Shown here piece by piece: positions 49,230 to 58,258 of a stretch of 64,000 nucleotides of DNA (positions within the stretch are counted from its first letter, which is position 1; each line of letters opens with the position of its first letter). The translations under genes and the position numbers were made by a program. Origin of the DNA: an uncultured Opitutaceae bacterium (GTDB lineage: Bacteria > Verrucomicrobiota > Verrucomicrobiia > Opitutales > Opitutaceae); contig CALFNN010000070.1 of the NCBI GenBank assembly GCA_937902925.1, positions 186,001 to 250,000 of the forward strand, read 5' to 3'. Under the pieces are notes generated by a model, which was given only the letters and a program-made list of their open reading frames with translations, did not search any database and was not told the origin of the DNA.

Positions 49230-51653
49230 ATGAATCCCGCCGCCGCCAAACGCCTTCGCCTCCTCGCCAGCCTCTTGACCGTCCTCGTGGCGCTCGCGGC
49301 GCTCGCCGGCGGCTGGTTCTATTTCCGGCTGCGCGCCAGCCTGCCGCAACTCGACGGCCCGGCCGCCGTCGCCGGGCTCGGCGCATCCGTCATCGTCGAG
49401 CGCGATTCCCTCGGCGTGCCGACCGTGAAGGGACAAAATCGCGCGGATGTCGCCCGCGCACTCGGCTGGCTGCACGCACAGGATCGGTTCTTCCAGATGG
49501 ATCTGCTGCGCCGCAAGGCCGCGGGCGAGCTGGCCGAGTTGTTCGGCAAGGGCGCCCTGCCCCTCGACCGGGCGGCGCGCCTGCACGGTTTCCGCCAGCT
49601 GGCCGAGACCGTCGTCGCCCAGGCTTCGCCGGCCGAACGTGCGCTGCTCGAGGCCTACGCCGCCGGCGTCAACGCCGGCCTCGCCGCCCTCCACGCCAGG
49701 CCGTTTGAATATCTCGTGCTCCGCGACCAACCCCAGCCGTGGCGGCCCGAGGACAGCGTGCTCGTCAACTACGCCATGTGGCTCGACCTGCAGGAGCCGG
49801 AGGGTCGCTACGAACGCACGCTCATGACCATCCGCGACAAGCTCGGCTTCGACGCCGTCCCTTTCTTCGCCCCGCTCCTCGCTCCGGACGACGCCGCGCT
49901 CGACGGCACGACCGCGCCTCTCGCGCCGATGCCCGGGCCCAAGCAGATCGACCTGCGGCCGGCGGAGAAAACCGCCGCCGTCGCGCCCCCTGTTCGCTCC
50001 CCCGCGAGTTTCCCCTTTCCCGCCCGCGACCCGCAGCTCGCGATCGGCTCGAACGCCTTCGCTCTTTCGGCCGCCCACACCGCCGGCGGCCACGCCCTCC
50101 TCGCGAACGACATGCACCTCGATCTCGCGGTCCCCAACATCTGGTATCGCGCCTCCCTCGAGTTTCCCGGCCACAAGCTCACGGGCGTCACCCTGCCCGG
50201 GACTCCGCTCGTCGTCGCCGGCAGCAACGGCCACATCGCGTGGGGGTTCACCGATGCCTACGCCGACACGAGCGATCTCATCGTCGTCGAACTCGTGCCC
50301 GGCACCGAGTCGCTCTACTATTCACCCGGGCACGACGGCTTTCGCACCATCGAGAAACGGCATGCGACGATCCCGGTGAAGGGCGCGGCCCCCGAGCCGG
50401 TTGACTACCGCTGGACCATGTGGGGCCCGATTGTCGGCACGGACGAAAAGCAACGCCCGCTCGCCTATCACTGGCTCGCCCACGATCCCGCCGCCACGAA
50501 CCTCCATCTCGTGGAACTCGAGGACGCCACCGACGTCACCGCCGCTGTCGCCATCGCCCATCGCGTCGGCATTCCCGCGGAAAACTTCCTCGTCGCCGAC
50601 CGTGCCGGACGGATCGCATGGACCATCGCCGGCCGCTTGCCGCAGCGCATCGGTTATGACGGCCGGCTGCCGACCAGCTGGGCCTACGGCGACCGCCGGT
50701 GGGAAGGCTTGCTGCCGCCCGACGAAGTCCCCGCCATCGTCCAGTCCGCGACCGACGCGGGCGAAGGCCGCCTTTGGTCCGGCAACCAGCGCGAGGTGGG
50801 TGGTGCCGCCCTCGAGAAAATCGGCGACGGCGGCTACGACCGTCCCGCCCGTGCCACGCAGATTCGCGACGATCTCGCCGCCCTCGAAGACGCCACGCCC
50901 CGCGACCTGCTCGGCGTGCAACTCGACGATCGCGCGCTCTTCCTCGGCCGCTGGCAAAAACTGCTGCTCGACACCCTGACGCCCGCGGTCACCGCGCAGA
51001 AACCAGCACGCGACGAGCTGCGCTCGCTCGCGGCGAAATGGGAGGGGCGCGCAAGCGTGGATTCCGTGAGCTACCGGCTCGTGCGCAGCTTTCGCTCGGC
51101 CGTCTACACGCGGGTTTTTCCACCGATCTTCGCCTCGTGCACCGCGGTCGATCCCGGCTTCGATTGGGCGCGGCTCCACCTCGAATATGCCTTCTGGACT
51201 ATGGTCCGCGAGAAACCGGCGCATTTGCTCAACCCGCAATTCAAGACTTGGGACGAGATGCTCGTCGCCGCGGCCGACGATGTCATGGCCGGTCTCAAAC
51301 AGCAGAACGTCGACCCGGCGCGCGCCACCTGGGGCGCGAAGAACACCGCGCGGATCCGCCATCCCTTCAGTCTCGCGATGCCCGCGTTCCTGACCAACTG
51401 GCTCAACCTTCCCGCCGACCAGCTCCCGGGCGATCACGACATGCCCCGCGTGCAGACGCCGACGGCCGGTGCCAGCGAACGATTCGTCGTCTCCCCCGGC
51501 CACGAGAGCAACGGCATCTTCGAGATGCCGGGCGGCGAGAGCGGACATCCGCTGTCACCCTTTTATCGCGCCGGCCACGAGGCGTGGGTGCACGGCGAGC
51601 CCGCCCCGTTCCTGCCCGGCCCGGCCGTTCATACGCTGACGCTCACGCCCTAG
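49230..51653 (+). CDS. Penicillin acylase-family (Ntn) hydrolase
   Basis: The 807-residue precursor has an N-terminal membrane anchor or signal (LRLLASLLTVLVALAALAGGWF), an alpha-chain part (GVPTVKGQNRADVARALGWLHAQDRFFQMDLLRRKAAGELAELFG in segments) and a linker. The autocatalytic Ser is at about residue 274 in AIGSNAFALS. The beta chain follows with LLANDMHLDLAVPNIWYRASLEFPG, GSNGHIAWGFTDAYAD and later HDMPRVQTPTAGASERFVV. The family hydrolyses amides such as acyl-homoserine lactones or penicillins in the periplasm. The substrate here is unknown; quorum-signal degradation is possible. Confidence 0.92.
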   Translation: MNPAAAKRLRLLASLLTVLVALAALAGGWFYFRLRASLPQLDGPAAVAGLGASVIVERDSLGVPTVKGQNRADVARALGWLHAQDRFFQMDLLRRKAAGELAELFGKGALPLDRAARLHGFRQLAETVVAQASPAERALLEAYAAGVNAGLAALHARPFEYLVLRDQPQPWRPEDSVLVNYAMWLDLQEPEGRYERTLMTIRDKLGFDAVPFFAPLLAPDDAALDGTTAPLAPMPGPKQIDLRPAEKTAAVAPPVRSPASFPFPARDPQLAIGSNAFALSAAHTAGGHALLANDMHLDLAVPNIWYRASLEFPGHKLTGVTLPGTPLVVAGSNGHIAWGFTDAYADTSDLIVVELVPGTESLYYSPGHDGFRTIEKRHATIPVKGAAPEPVDYRWTMWGPIVGTDEKQRPLAYHWLAHDPAATNLHLVELEDATDVTAAVAIAHRVGIPAENFLVADRAGRIAWTIAGRLPQRIGYDGRLPTSWAYGDRRWEGLLPPDEVPAIVQSATDAGEGRLWSGNQREVGGAALEKIGDGGYDRPARATQIRDDLAALEDATPRDLLGVQLDDRALFLGRWQKLLLDTLTPAVTAQKPARDELRSLAAKWEGRASVDSVSYRLVRSFRSAVYTRVFPPIFASCTAVDPGFDWARLHLEYAFWTMVREKPAHLLNPQFKTWDEMLVAAADDVMAGLKQQNVDPARATWGAKNTARIRHPFSLAMPAFLTNWLNLPADQLPGDHDMPRVQTPTAGASERFVVSPGHESNGIFEMPGGESGHPLSPFYRAGHEAWVHGEPAPFLPGPAVHTLTLTP

Positions 51654-51726
51654 TCCCGCGACACCGGCCGCCGAACAAAAACGTTGAGCCGGCCGCGCCG
51701 CGGGAGTTTGCTGCCGTCGCGGCGGC

Positions 51727-52425
51727 ATGAAGAAAAAGAAACGGAGTTACACGGTCTACCTGGGCGGCGAGCTGTTTTCGCTCAAGCACCTCATCGGCAA
51801 TGCGTGGCTCGCCGAGGCCATCTACGAAAAGTCGCACGGTCGTTACCGCTGTCTCCTCCCGCAGGACATCGTGCCGCGACGGCGCGGCGGCGGCCGGGCC
51901 ATCCGCGACCAGGACTTGCGCGCGCTCATCGCCTGCGACCTCGGGCTGTTCAACTACGACGGCCCCGAGCTCGACAGCGGCACGGTCGTCGAGTTCATGC
52001 TCGCGAAGTTCGCCGACATCCCGTCCGTCCTTCTCCGCACCGACATCCGCAACGCCGGCGATTTCCGCGACGAGCCGTGGAACCTGATGACGAGCTATTT
52101 TCCGCGGACCGCGACGGTCGTCGCGCCGAGCCTGTTCGACTATCGCACCACGCTGAAGCGCCGGCACCCCCGCCTCGACGACGTCATGCGGCTGGCGGGG
52201 CAACACAGCTCCGCCGACGCCCAGCTCGTCTGCGAACGCATCGCCATGCTCTGCGTGCGCGCGCTCGACCGCGTGCTGGCAATGGAGCCGGTCATGCCGA
52301 AGCACCTGCGCGAGGAGGCGTATCTCTGGCTGGCGCTCCTGCCCGGGCTGCGCGGCAAGGAGAAGACGCTGCGCAAGGAATTCGAGCGCTACCTCGAGCG
52401 GAAAGTCGAACGCGACCTGCTCTGA
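51727..52425 (+). CDS. Nucleoside 2-deoxyribosyltransferase-like protein
   Basis: The 232-residue protein starts with VYLGGELFSLKHLIGNAWLAEAI, and has DQDLRALIACDLGLFNYDGPELDSGTVVEFMLAKFADIPSVLLRTD. This is the fold pattern of nucleoside 2-deoxyribosyltransferases, in which the Glu after D.GT is the catalytic nucleophile (here SGTVVEF). The C-terminal third is helical and not recognised. It lies before upp, which suits a nucleobase-salvage link, though gaps of 73 and 94 bp do not prove an operon. Confidence 0.8.
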   Translation: MKKKKRSYTVYLGGELFSLKHLIGNAWLAEAIYEKSHGRYRCLLPQDIVPRRRGGGRAIRDQDLRALIACDLGLFNYDGPELDSGTVVEFMLAKFADIPSVLLRTDIRNAGDFRDEPWNLMTSYFPRTATVVAPSLFDYRTTLKRRHPRLDDVMRLAGQHSSADAQLVCERIAMLCVRALDRVLAMEPVMPKHLREEAYLWLALLPGLRGKEKTLRKEFERYLERKVERDLL

Positions 52426-52519
52426 AATCATGCATCGCAGCGGGAAACCAGGAGGCCGGGAAATAATTCGCTGACTCTGCCACCATTGTCCCGGGCTTCC
52501 CCCTTCACCCTCTTCCGCC

Positions 52520-53140
52520 ATGCCGCTCCACGTTCTCGACCATCCGCTCGCCTCGCACATCATCACGCACCTGCGTGACAGGACCACGAAGCCGGCGACC
52601 TTCCGCACGCTGACCTACCAGATCAGTCTGCTGCTCGCGATCGAGGCGACCGCCGACATCGAGACGGAAGACAAACCGATCGAGACCCCGCTGGAGCGCG
52701 TCACCGGCCGGGTGCTCGCGCACCAGCCCATCGTCGTCGTGGCAATCCTCCGCGCGGGCCTCGGGATGGTGCAGCCGTTCCTCGACATTTTCCCGGACGT
52801 GAGCGTCGGCTACCTCGGCCTCGAACGCGACCACACCACCGCCGTGGCGCGGAGTTACTATAGCAAGCTGCCGCCGCTCGAAGGCCGGCACGTGTTTCTG
52901 GTCGATCCCATGCTGGCCACCGGCGGATCGGCGGCCAAGGCCCTGCGCGCCGTCAAGGAGCACGGCGCCGTCGACCCCACGCTCGTCTGCATCGTGAGTG
53001 CGCCCGAGGGCGTCGCCGAGGTGGAGAAACACCACTCGGGCACGACGATCCACACCGCCACCCTTGACCGCGCACTCAACGCGAACAAATACATCCTGCC
53101 CGGCCTCGGCGATTTCGGCGACCGGCTCTATGGGACGTAA
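52520..53140 (+). CDS. upp: Uracil phosphoribosyltransferase
   Basis: The 206-residue enzyme shows LRDRTTKPATFRTLTYQIS, VVAILRAGLGM (uracil-PRTase core), the PRPP loop VFLVDPMLATGGSA and the uracil-binding end YILPGLGDFGDRLYGT. It makes UMP from uracil and PRPP in pyrimidine salvage. Length is typical. The preceding gene is a deoxyribosyltransferase-like protein. Confidence 0.95.
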   Translation: MPLHVLDHPLASHIITHLRDRTTKPATFRTLTYQISLLLAIEATADIETEDKPIETPLERVTGRVLAHQPIVVVAILRAGLGMVQPFLDIFPDVSVGYLGLERDHTTAVARSYYSKLPPLEGRHVFLVDPMLATGGSAAKALRAVKEHGAVDPTLVCIVSAPEGVAEVEKHHSGTTIHTATLDRALNANKYILPGLGDFGDRLYGT

Positions 53141-53318
53141 CAGAGCGGAGGCGATGAAAACCGACTGAGAAACCGGCTTGCCGGGTTAACGAGTGCAGAA
53201 GCCCAAGGCGGCACGACCACCACGCGTCCCGCAATCGCCGCCAGAGGCGAGGAGACCGGCCCCGGGTGCGCGCTGGTTGAATTAAGGAAGCCGCGGTGGA
53301 ACGCAGTCCCGGTCGTCG

Positions 53319-56300
53319 CTATGGTCCCGGATTCACCACGATTGGCGTCGTCACATCCACTCCGTTTTGCTGCAAAACCGCCTTGTTGATTTGGGCTGGG
53401 AGCGTGTTGCCGCCCGAGTCGGAGCCGGCCATGAATTTGAGCTGCGTGATGCCGCTGACCTGCACGGCACGGCCGTTGAGCTGGAAGAGATCGCCCCCGG
53501 TGATCCAGGTATTGCCGGTCGCCCCGCCGAGGAGCAGCACGGGCGTCGCGGCATCGGCGGCGCTGATGTCTCCCACGTAGACGGGTCCGGAGAACGTCAC
53601 GCCCGGCGCATAGATGCCGGTCATCCCTTCGGCGGCAAAGTAGGTGGCGTCCGCCGTCCGCACACCGCCGAATTTGCCGTCGGTGCTCGCGATGGCGATG
53701 AAGCCGATGCCCGCCACGCCGTTGTAGACGGTGGCGCCGTGGCCTTGGAAGAGCGGGCTGCCGTTGTTGGCCGGATTGTTTGTCGCCCCGGCGGGCAGCA
53801 GGATGTTGAACACGCCCGTCGGGTCGAACGCGGTGGCGCGGCCGACGGTGAACACGGAAATATTGGTCGTATGGTCCGCGCCCGTGATCACGAGGTTTGC
53901 GTGGCCTTTCATGTAGCTGACGGCCGGCTGATTGTAGTTCACCGGCGCGGTGGGACCGGACGCGTTGTCCAACCCGATCGAGAGCGTCCCGGCACCGCTG
54001 AATTCCACCTGCACGATGTTGTCGGAAAGATCGATGAACGACGTGCGCGTGACCTTGCCGGAGTCCGCCGTGATGGTCGCCGCCGCGGCCGTCAGCAGCA
54101 CTTGGTCGAAGATGTTGCCGTTGGGGTGTGCGATATTCGAGCCCACGACCGATCCATCGCCAACGACCTTGTCGGTGGTGGCGATCCCGACAATCGCGGG
54201 GGATGTCGCCGTCGCGCCGCCCAAGTTGGAAACGATTGCCGTATAGAGGCCGGCGGCAGCGGGCTGGAGATTGGCGATGGTGAGCGCGGCGTTGGTGGCG
54301 CCCGCGATATCGCCTCCGTTGTCCTGCCACTGCACCGCCGGGCTGCCTGTCACGACGGCGGTCAGGGTAACGGAGGAACCCGGGCTGGCGATCCGGTTGA
54401 CGGGTTGCTGGGTGACGGTCGGGGCGGGCGGCGCGACGAGCGCGACGCGGCGGATCGTGCAGTTGATCCCGTCGGCGACATACATCACGCCGCTGGCGTC
54501 GAACGCGACATCCGAGGGGCCGTTGAAGCGGGCGAGGCTGGTGGCCCCGTCGATGTTCTCGGCGTCGGTGGACAGACCCGCCAGCGTCGTCACGACGCCG
54601 GCCGGGGTGATCTCGCGGATCGCGTTGTTGAAGAAATCGGCCACGAAGACATTGCCGGATGCGTCGACAGCCAGGCCGGTGGGTCCGTAGAATCGGGCGG
54701 CGTTTCCGGTGCCGTCGGTCGAGCCGGTGTTTTTCGCGCCGGGGAGGCCGGCGAGCGTCGTGACCACGCCGAGCGGCGTGATCTTGCGCACGGCGTTGTT
54801 GTTGAAGTCGCCCACGTAGACGTTGGCGGCGGAATCGACGCCGATCCCGGCGAGCAGGTCGAAGCGCGCCGCCGCGCCGGTGCCATCGACCGTGCCCGCC
54901 TGTGTTGCACCCGCGAGGGTCGTCACGACACCCGCGGGCGACACCTTGCGGACCGCGTTGCCGGAGCCATCGGCAATGTAGAGATTTCCCGCGGCGTCGA
55001 TCGCCAGGTTTTCCGGATCGGTGAAGGTGGCACCGGCGCCCGTGCCGTCCGCGTGGCCGGCGACGCCAGGATTGCCGGCGAGGGTCGACACCACTCCGCC
55101 CGGCGTGATCTTGCGGACCGCGTAATTCTGCGAGTCGGCGACAAACACGTTTCCGGCCGCATCGATGGCCACCCCCGCGGGACCGTTGAAACGCGCCGTG
55201 CCGCCGGGGCCGTCCGCATAGCCGGCTTGCCCGGGTGAACCGGCCAGGGTCGAGACGAAGCCCGCCGGGGTTATTTTCCGGACCGTGTGATTGCTCGCGT
55301 CGGCGACGTAGACGGTGCCCGCGGCATCGACACGCACGCTGCCCGTGTAGTTGAACCGTCCGGCCGAGCCCTGACCGTCGGCGAAACCCGACCAGCCGGG
55401 CCAGCCTGCCAGGGTCGAGACCCCCACCGCCGCCACCGTCAACGTGTCCGGGCTCGATGTGACCGTCGCGATGCCGTTGCCGACGACGCAGCGGAACTGG
55501 TCGCCGTTCATCGCCAGCCACGCCCCGTGAATCGAGAGCGCGTAGGTCGTCGAGCCCGAGAACGTCGCGTTGTCCGTGAGATTGGTCCACACCGGGGCCC
55601 CCGCCGCCAGGCGCTGCCATTGAAACGACGGAACCGGATTGGACGTGGCGATCACGTAGAACGTCGCCGCCTGCCCGATGGTCGTGAAGCGCCCGCCACT
55701 CTGCACCTCGATGACCGGAGCGAAATTGTCGGTCATCGCCGCCTGCATGAGGGCTGCGACGTTCGGCACGCCGAGGCCGGTGCACAAGTCGTAGCCGGCG
55801 CCCGCGCGATAGACCGAGTTGCCGCCGCCGGTCACGTCGCGAAAGACCGTCGTGCCCGCGAGTGGATAGAGGCGGGGATTGAGCGCGCCCAGCGGCGGCT
55901 GGTTGAGGCCGGCGCGAGCCTGGTTGATGAGCGCGCACCAGGCGGCCCAAATCGGGGAGGACAGGCTCGTGCCGCCGAGCCCGCTCGCGCGGCCGGAAAA
56001 AACAACCAACGCTCCTGTCGCCGGATCCGCCACCGCCGCGACATCCGGCACCAGCCGCATGGAACCCGCAGGCACGCCAACGCCGGCCTGCCAGCCGGGC
56101 CGGTTGAAAACGGCGCTGATGCCGCCACCGGTCGAACCCGAGGTGCCCGCGTTGGCGAGGCTGCCCCAGGCCGTCTCGCTGGCGACGTTGCCGTTCGCGT
56201 CGAGGGTCAGGGTCGTGCCGCCGACCGCCGTGACGTCGGGCATGCTGGCCGGAAAGCCGGTCTGCACGGTCGCTTGCTCGTTATCCAACGCACCGTTGTC

Positions 56301-57443
56301 GCCCGACGCGGCAAACACCGTGACGCCGGAGCTGACCAGGGTGGCCATGTATTGGGCCTCGATCGCAACGTAGTCCCGGTCGGCGGCGTTTTCGTCGAGG
56401 CTGAACGAGATCGTGAGTTGATGCAGCGTGGGCTGCGTGGGGAGATCGGCCAGGATTTGCTGAATGAGCTCATCGTCGCCGACGGGATCGTTTTCGCTGG
56501 CGGCATACACGCGGATGAATGCACCCGGGGCGAGCCCGCTGGCCCACTCGACATCCAGCGTCGCCTCCTCGATGCCGCCCGATGACGGGTTGCTGGCCGG
56601 ACCGCCGGCGACATTGATGTATTGGATGTTGGCCAGCGAAGCCCCGACACCGGCCGTCGCCCAAAACGAGGCAAGATCCGACGTCTTGGGAAACGCCACG
56701 GCGTAGATCGCGATCGTTTGCCCGGCACCCGTCTGGCTGAGCGTGCTGGCGTTGTAGGCCTTCGCGATTTGCGCCGGGACATAAGGCTGCGCAATCACGG
56801 GGCCGGCCAGCGGCCGCAGGATCACATGCGGCCGCCGCCGCAAGCGTTGGTAAGGTTGGAGCCCATGGATTCCGCGGACCGTAGCGGCCAGGTTTTCCGG
56901 CAGGCTGGGCGGCGAGATGACGGAGGTGTATTCCACACCGCTCGCGGCGACGCGCGCAAAGGTCGTCTGGAATACCCGGCTCACGCCCTCCACCGTGCCC
57001 CGGCCGAAAATCGCCAGACGATTGGCATCGGTGCGCGTGACCGACAGTCCCTCGGCCTGCAGCCAGCGAACCACCCGCTCGTGGTCGACGGGCAACGGCA
57101 GATAGCGGGCCTGCATTTCCGCCGGTGCAACGATCTCACTATGCGCCAGCCGGGCCTCGAGTTCATCGAAATGGCGCATCGTGAGCGCGATTTCGAATGG
57201 CATCGAGGCGGCGGTTTCCTCCGGTCGCAGGACGAGCCGGCTGATGAACGCGGGGTTGGGCCGGCCGTTCGCGTCCGTCGCGGTGGCCGGAACGGTGCGA
57301 ATGCTCCTGCTGAACGCCTTTCGGCCCGCAGCCGGCGCGAGGGCTGTCGCCGCGCGGGTCGCATTCGCACCCAGCGCAAACCCGAGCGCCGCCCAGAGCG
57401 GCACGAGGAACCTGAGGGCAGTCCGGCCGAAACGCAAAGTCAT
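53319..57443 (-). CDS. Sedolisin (S53) protease with NHL propeller and Ig-like domain
   Basis: The 1374-residue secreted protein starts with a signal peptide (ALRFLVPLWAALGFALGANA). The pro-kumamolisin domain (~60-200) and a sedolisin catalytic domain (~215-560) follow, with Glu/Asp in GGIEEATLDVEWASG, the oxyanion Asp region and the Ser in GLGGTSLSSPIWA near residue 492. After an Ig-like stretch, six NHL-type units with a V[ST]TLAG...DG..ARF.....VAVDA.GNVFVAD pattern form a probable six-bladed propeller (~675-1005). A second Ig-like domain and a ~290-residue beta-rich C-terminus end the protein. Sedolisins work at acid pH outside the cell. The C-terminus has no PEP-CTERM or sorting tag that I can see. 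Confidence 0.92.
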   Translation of the reverse strand: MTLRFGRTALRFLVPLWAALGFALGANATRAATALAPAAGRKAFSRSIRTVPATATDANGRPNPAFISRLVLRPEETAASMPFEIALTMRHFDELEARLAHSEIVAPAEMQARYLPLPVDHERVVRWLQAEGLSVTRTDANRLAIFGRGTVEGVSRVFQTTFARVAASGVEYTSVISPPSLPENLAATVRGIHGLQPYQRLRRRPHVILRPLAGPVIAQPYVPAQIAKAYNASTLSQTGAGQTIAIYAVAFPKTSDLASFWATAGVGASLANIQYINVAGGPASNPSSGGIEEATLDVEWASGLAPGAFIRVYAASENDPVGDDELIQQILADLPTQPTLHQLTISFSLDENAADRDYVAIEAQYMATLVSSGVTVFAASGDNGALDNEQATVQTGFPASMPDVTAVGGTTLTLDANGNVASETAWGSLANAGTSGSTGGGISAVFNRPGWQAGVGVPAGSMRLVPDVAAVADPATGALVVFSGRASGLGGTSLSSPIWAAWCALINQARAGLNQPPLGALNPRLYPLAGTTVFRDVTGGGNSVYRAGAGYDLCTGLGVPNVAALMQAAMTDNFAPVIEVQSGGRFTTIGQAATFYVIATSNPVPSFQWQRLAAGAPVWTNLTDNATFSGSTTYALSIHGAWLAMNGDQFRCVVGNGIATVTSSPDTLTVAAVGVSTLAGWPGWSGFADGQGSAGRFNYTGSVRVDAAGTVYVADASNHTVRKITPAGFVSTLAGSPGQAGYADGPGGTARFNGPAGVAIDAAGNVFVADSQNYAVRKITPGGVVSTLAGNPGVAGHADGTGAGATFTDPENLAIDAAGNLYIADGSGNAVRKVSPAGVVTTLAGATQAGTVDGTGAAARFDLLAGIGVDSAANVYVGDFNNNAVRKITPLGVVTTLAGLPGAKNTGSTDGTGNAARFYGPTGLAVDASGNVFVADFFNNAIREITPAGVVTTLAGLSTDAENIDGATSLARFNGPSDVAFDASGVMYVADGINCTIRRVALVAPPAPTVTQQPVNRIASPGSSVTLTAVVTGSPAVQWQDNGGDIAGATNAALTIANLQPAAAGLYTAIVSNLGGATATSPAIVGIATTDKVVGDGSVVGSNIAHPNGNIFDQVLLTAAAATITADSGKVTRTSFIDLSDNIVQVEFSGAGTLSIGLDNASGPTAPVNYNQPAVSYMKGHANLVITGADHTTNISVFTVGRATAFDPTGVFNILLPAGATNNPANNGSPLFQGHGATVYNGVAGIGFIAIASTDGKFGGVRTADATYFAAEGMTGIYAPGVTFSGPVYVGDISAADAATPVLLLGGATGNTWITGGDLFQLNGRAVQVSGITQLKFMAGSDSGGNTLPAQINKAVLQQNGVDVTTPIVVNPGP

Positions 57444-57812
57444 CGGAGTTCGATCACCAGCTTCGTCGAAAGCTGGCCGGGTCGGCGATCTTTTACGCGA
57501 ATGGAATGATGGCGCCGAACATCGACGGCCCGTGCGCCACGAGAATCATTCGAAAGCAGAAGGGATGCTGGCATCCGGGATGAATGACCTTGGGACGCCG
57601 GCCTCCGGCGGTGGTTCCATTTCCCGCCGTCATCGCGCAGGGCGGAGAAGCCCTCAGGCACGACCAGGCTCGATCCCGCACGCTACCGCCGTTCTCATCG
57701 TCGTCCTTGCCGTCCGCCAGCCTGCCACCGACCGCGGCGGCGCGCTGGCCCCGCGTGCACAAGAGAAAATTTTGAGGCCGGCGAACCGGCCGACCGGCCG
57801 GGCATCCGCCGT
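57444..57812. other. Gap between the sedolisin gene and the small secreted protein
   Basis: No gene is supported in these 369 bp. It should hold the sedolisin promoter (minus strand) and the terminator of the next upstream gene, which I list separately. Some GC-rich dyads are present (for example around 57596-57612) but none can be named. Confidence 0.45.
57768..57791 (-). terminator. Possible terminator after the small secreted protein
   Basis: On the minus strand GGCCGG-TTCG-CCGGCC (57791-57776), a 6 bp stem with a stable TTCG loop, is followed by TCAAAATTTTC. The U-tract is imperfect, so termination is only probable. Confidence 0.45.
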
Positions 57813-58205
57813 TTACTTCTTTTCGACGACGCGCTTCGCCACGATGTCGTATTCGGCAAAGTCGCCGACCTTGCGATGGAGCTTCAGCTCGTCGCCCGCG
57901 AGTTTTCCTTTGTATTCGATCGTGATGTCCTGATCTTGAATTTTCAGCGCCTCGGTGAAGGACACCTCGTCCTTCGCGATCTTGCCGTCCTTGAGGTCGA
58001 CGGTCGACGACTGGCCCTGGCGCTCGCCGGTGGCCTTGCCGGTGAGCTTCTCGCCGTCGGCCTTGAGTTCGAAGACGTATTTTTGCTGGCCGATCTGGCT
58101 GTCGAAGGTGGCGGCCCATTTGCCGTCGATGTCGGCGGCGCGACCGATGCCCAGCACGGCAAGGGCGAAGGTGGCGGAGAGGAGGATTTTGGATGACGTT
58201 TTCAT
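57813..58205 (-). CDS. Small secreted protein of unknown function
   Basis: From the ATG at 58205 the protein is 130 residues: a signal peptide (MKTSSKILLSATFALAVLGIGRA), then a single beta-rich domain (DIDGKWAATFDSQIGQQKYVFELKADGEKLTG and KIAKDEVSFTEALKIQDQDITIEYKGKLAGDEL in segments). Such IDGKW...KL.G domains are frequent next to or fused to secreted glycoside hydrolases in this phylum. It sits downstream of the GH27 gene on the same strand (gap 53 bp) and is likely part of that cluster. Confidence 0.78.
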   Translation of the reverse strand: MKTSSKILLSATFALAVLGIGRAADIDGKWAATFDSQIGQQKYVFELKADGEKLTGKATGERQGQSSTVDLKDGKIAKDEVSFTEALKIQDQDITIEYKGKLAGDELKLHRKVGDFAEYDIVAKRVVEKK

Positions 58206-58258
58206 GGGGGTTGGAAGGATAACGGTGAAAGCTGAGGAAAAATCTCCCCGGGTCGCGA

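Noticed and set aside
53128-55950. A 940-codon minus-strand open frame overlapping the sedolisin gene in another frame
   Set aside because: Composition is Arg/Gly-dominated without motifs, while the overlapping frame encodes clear NHL repeats and a beta-rich domain.
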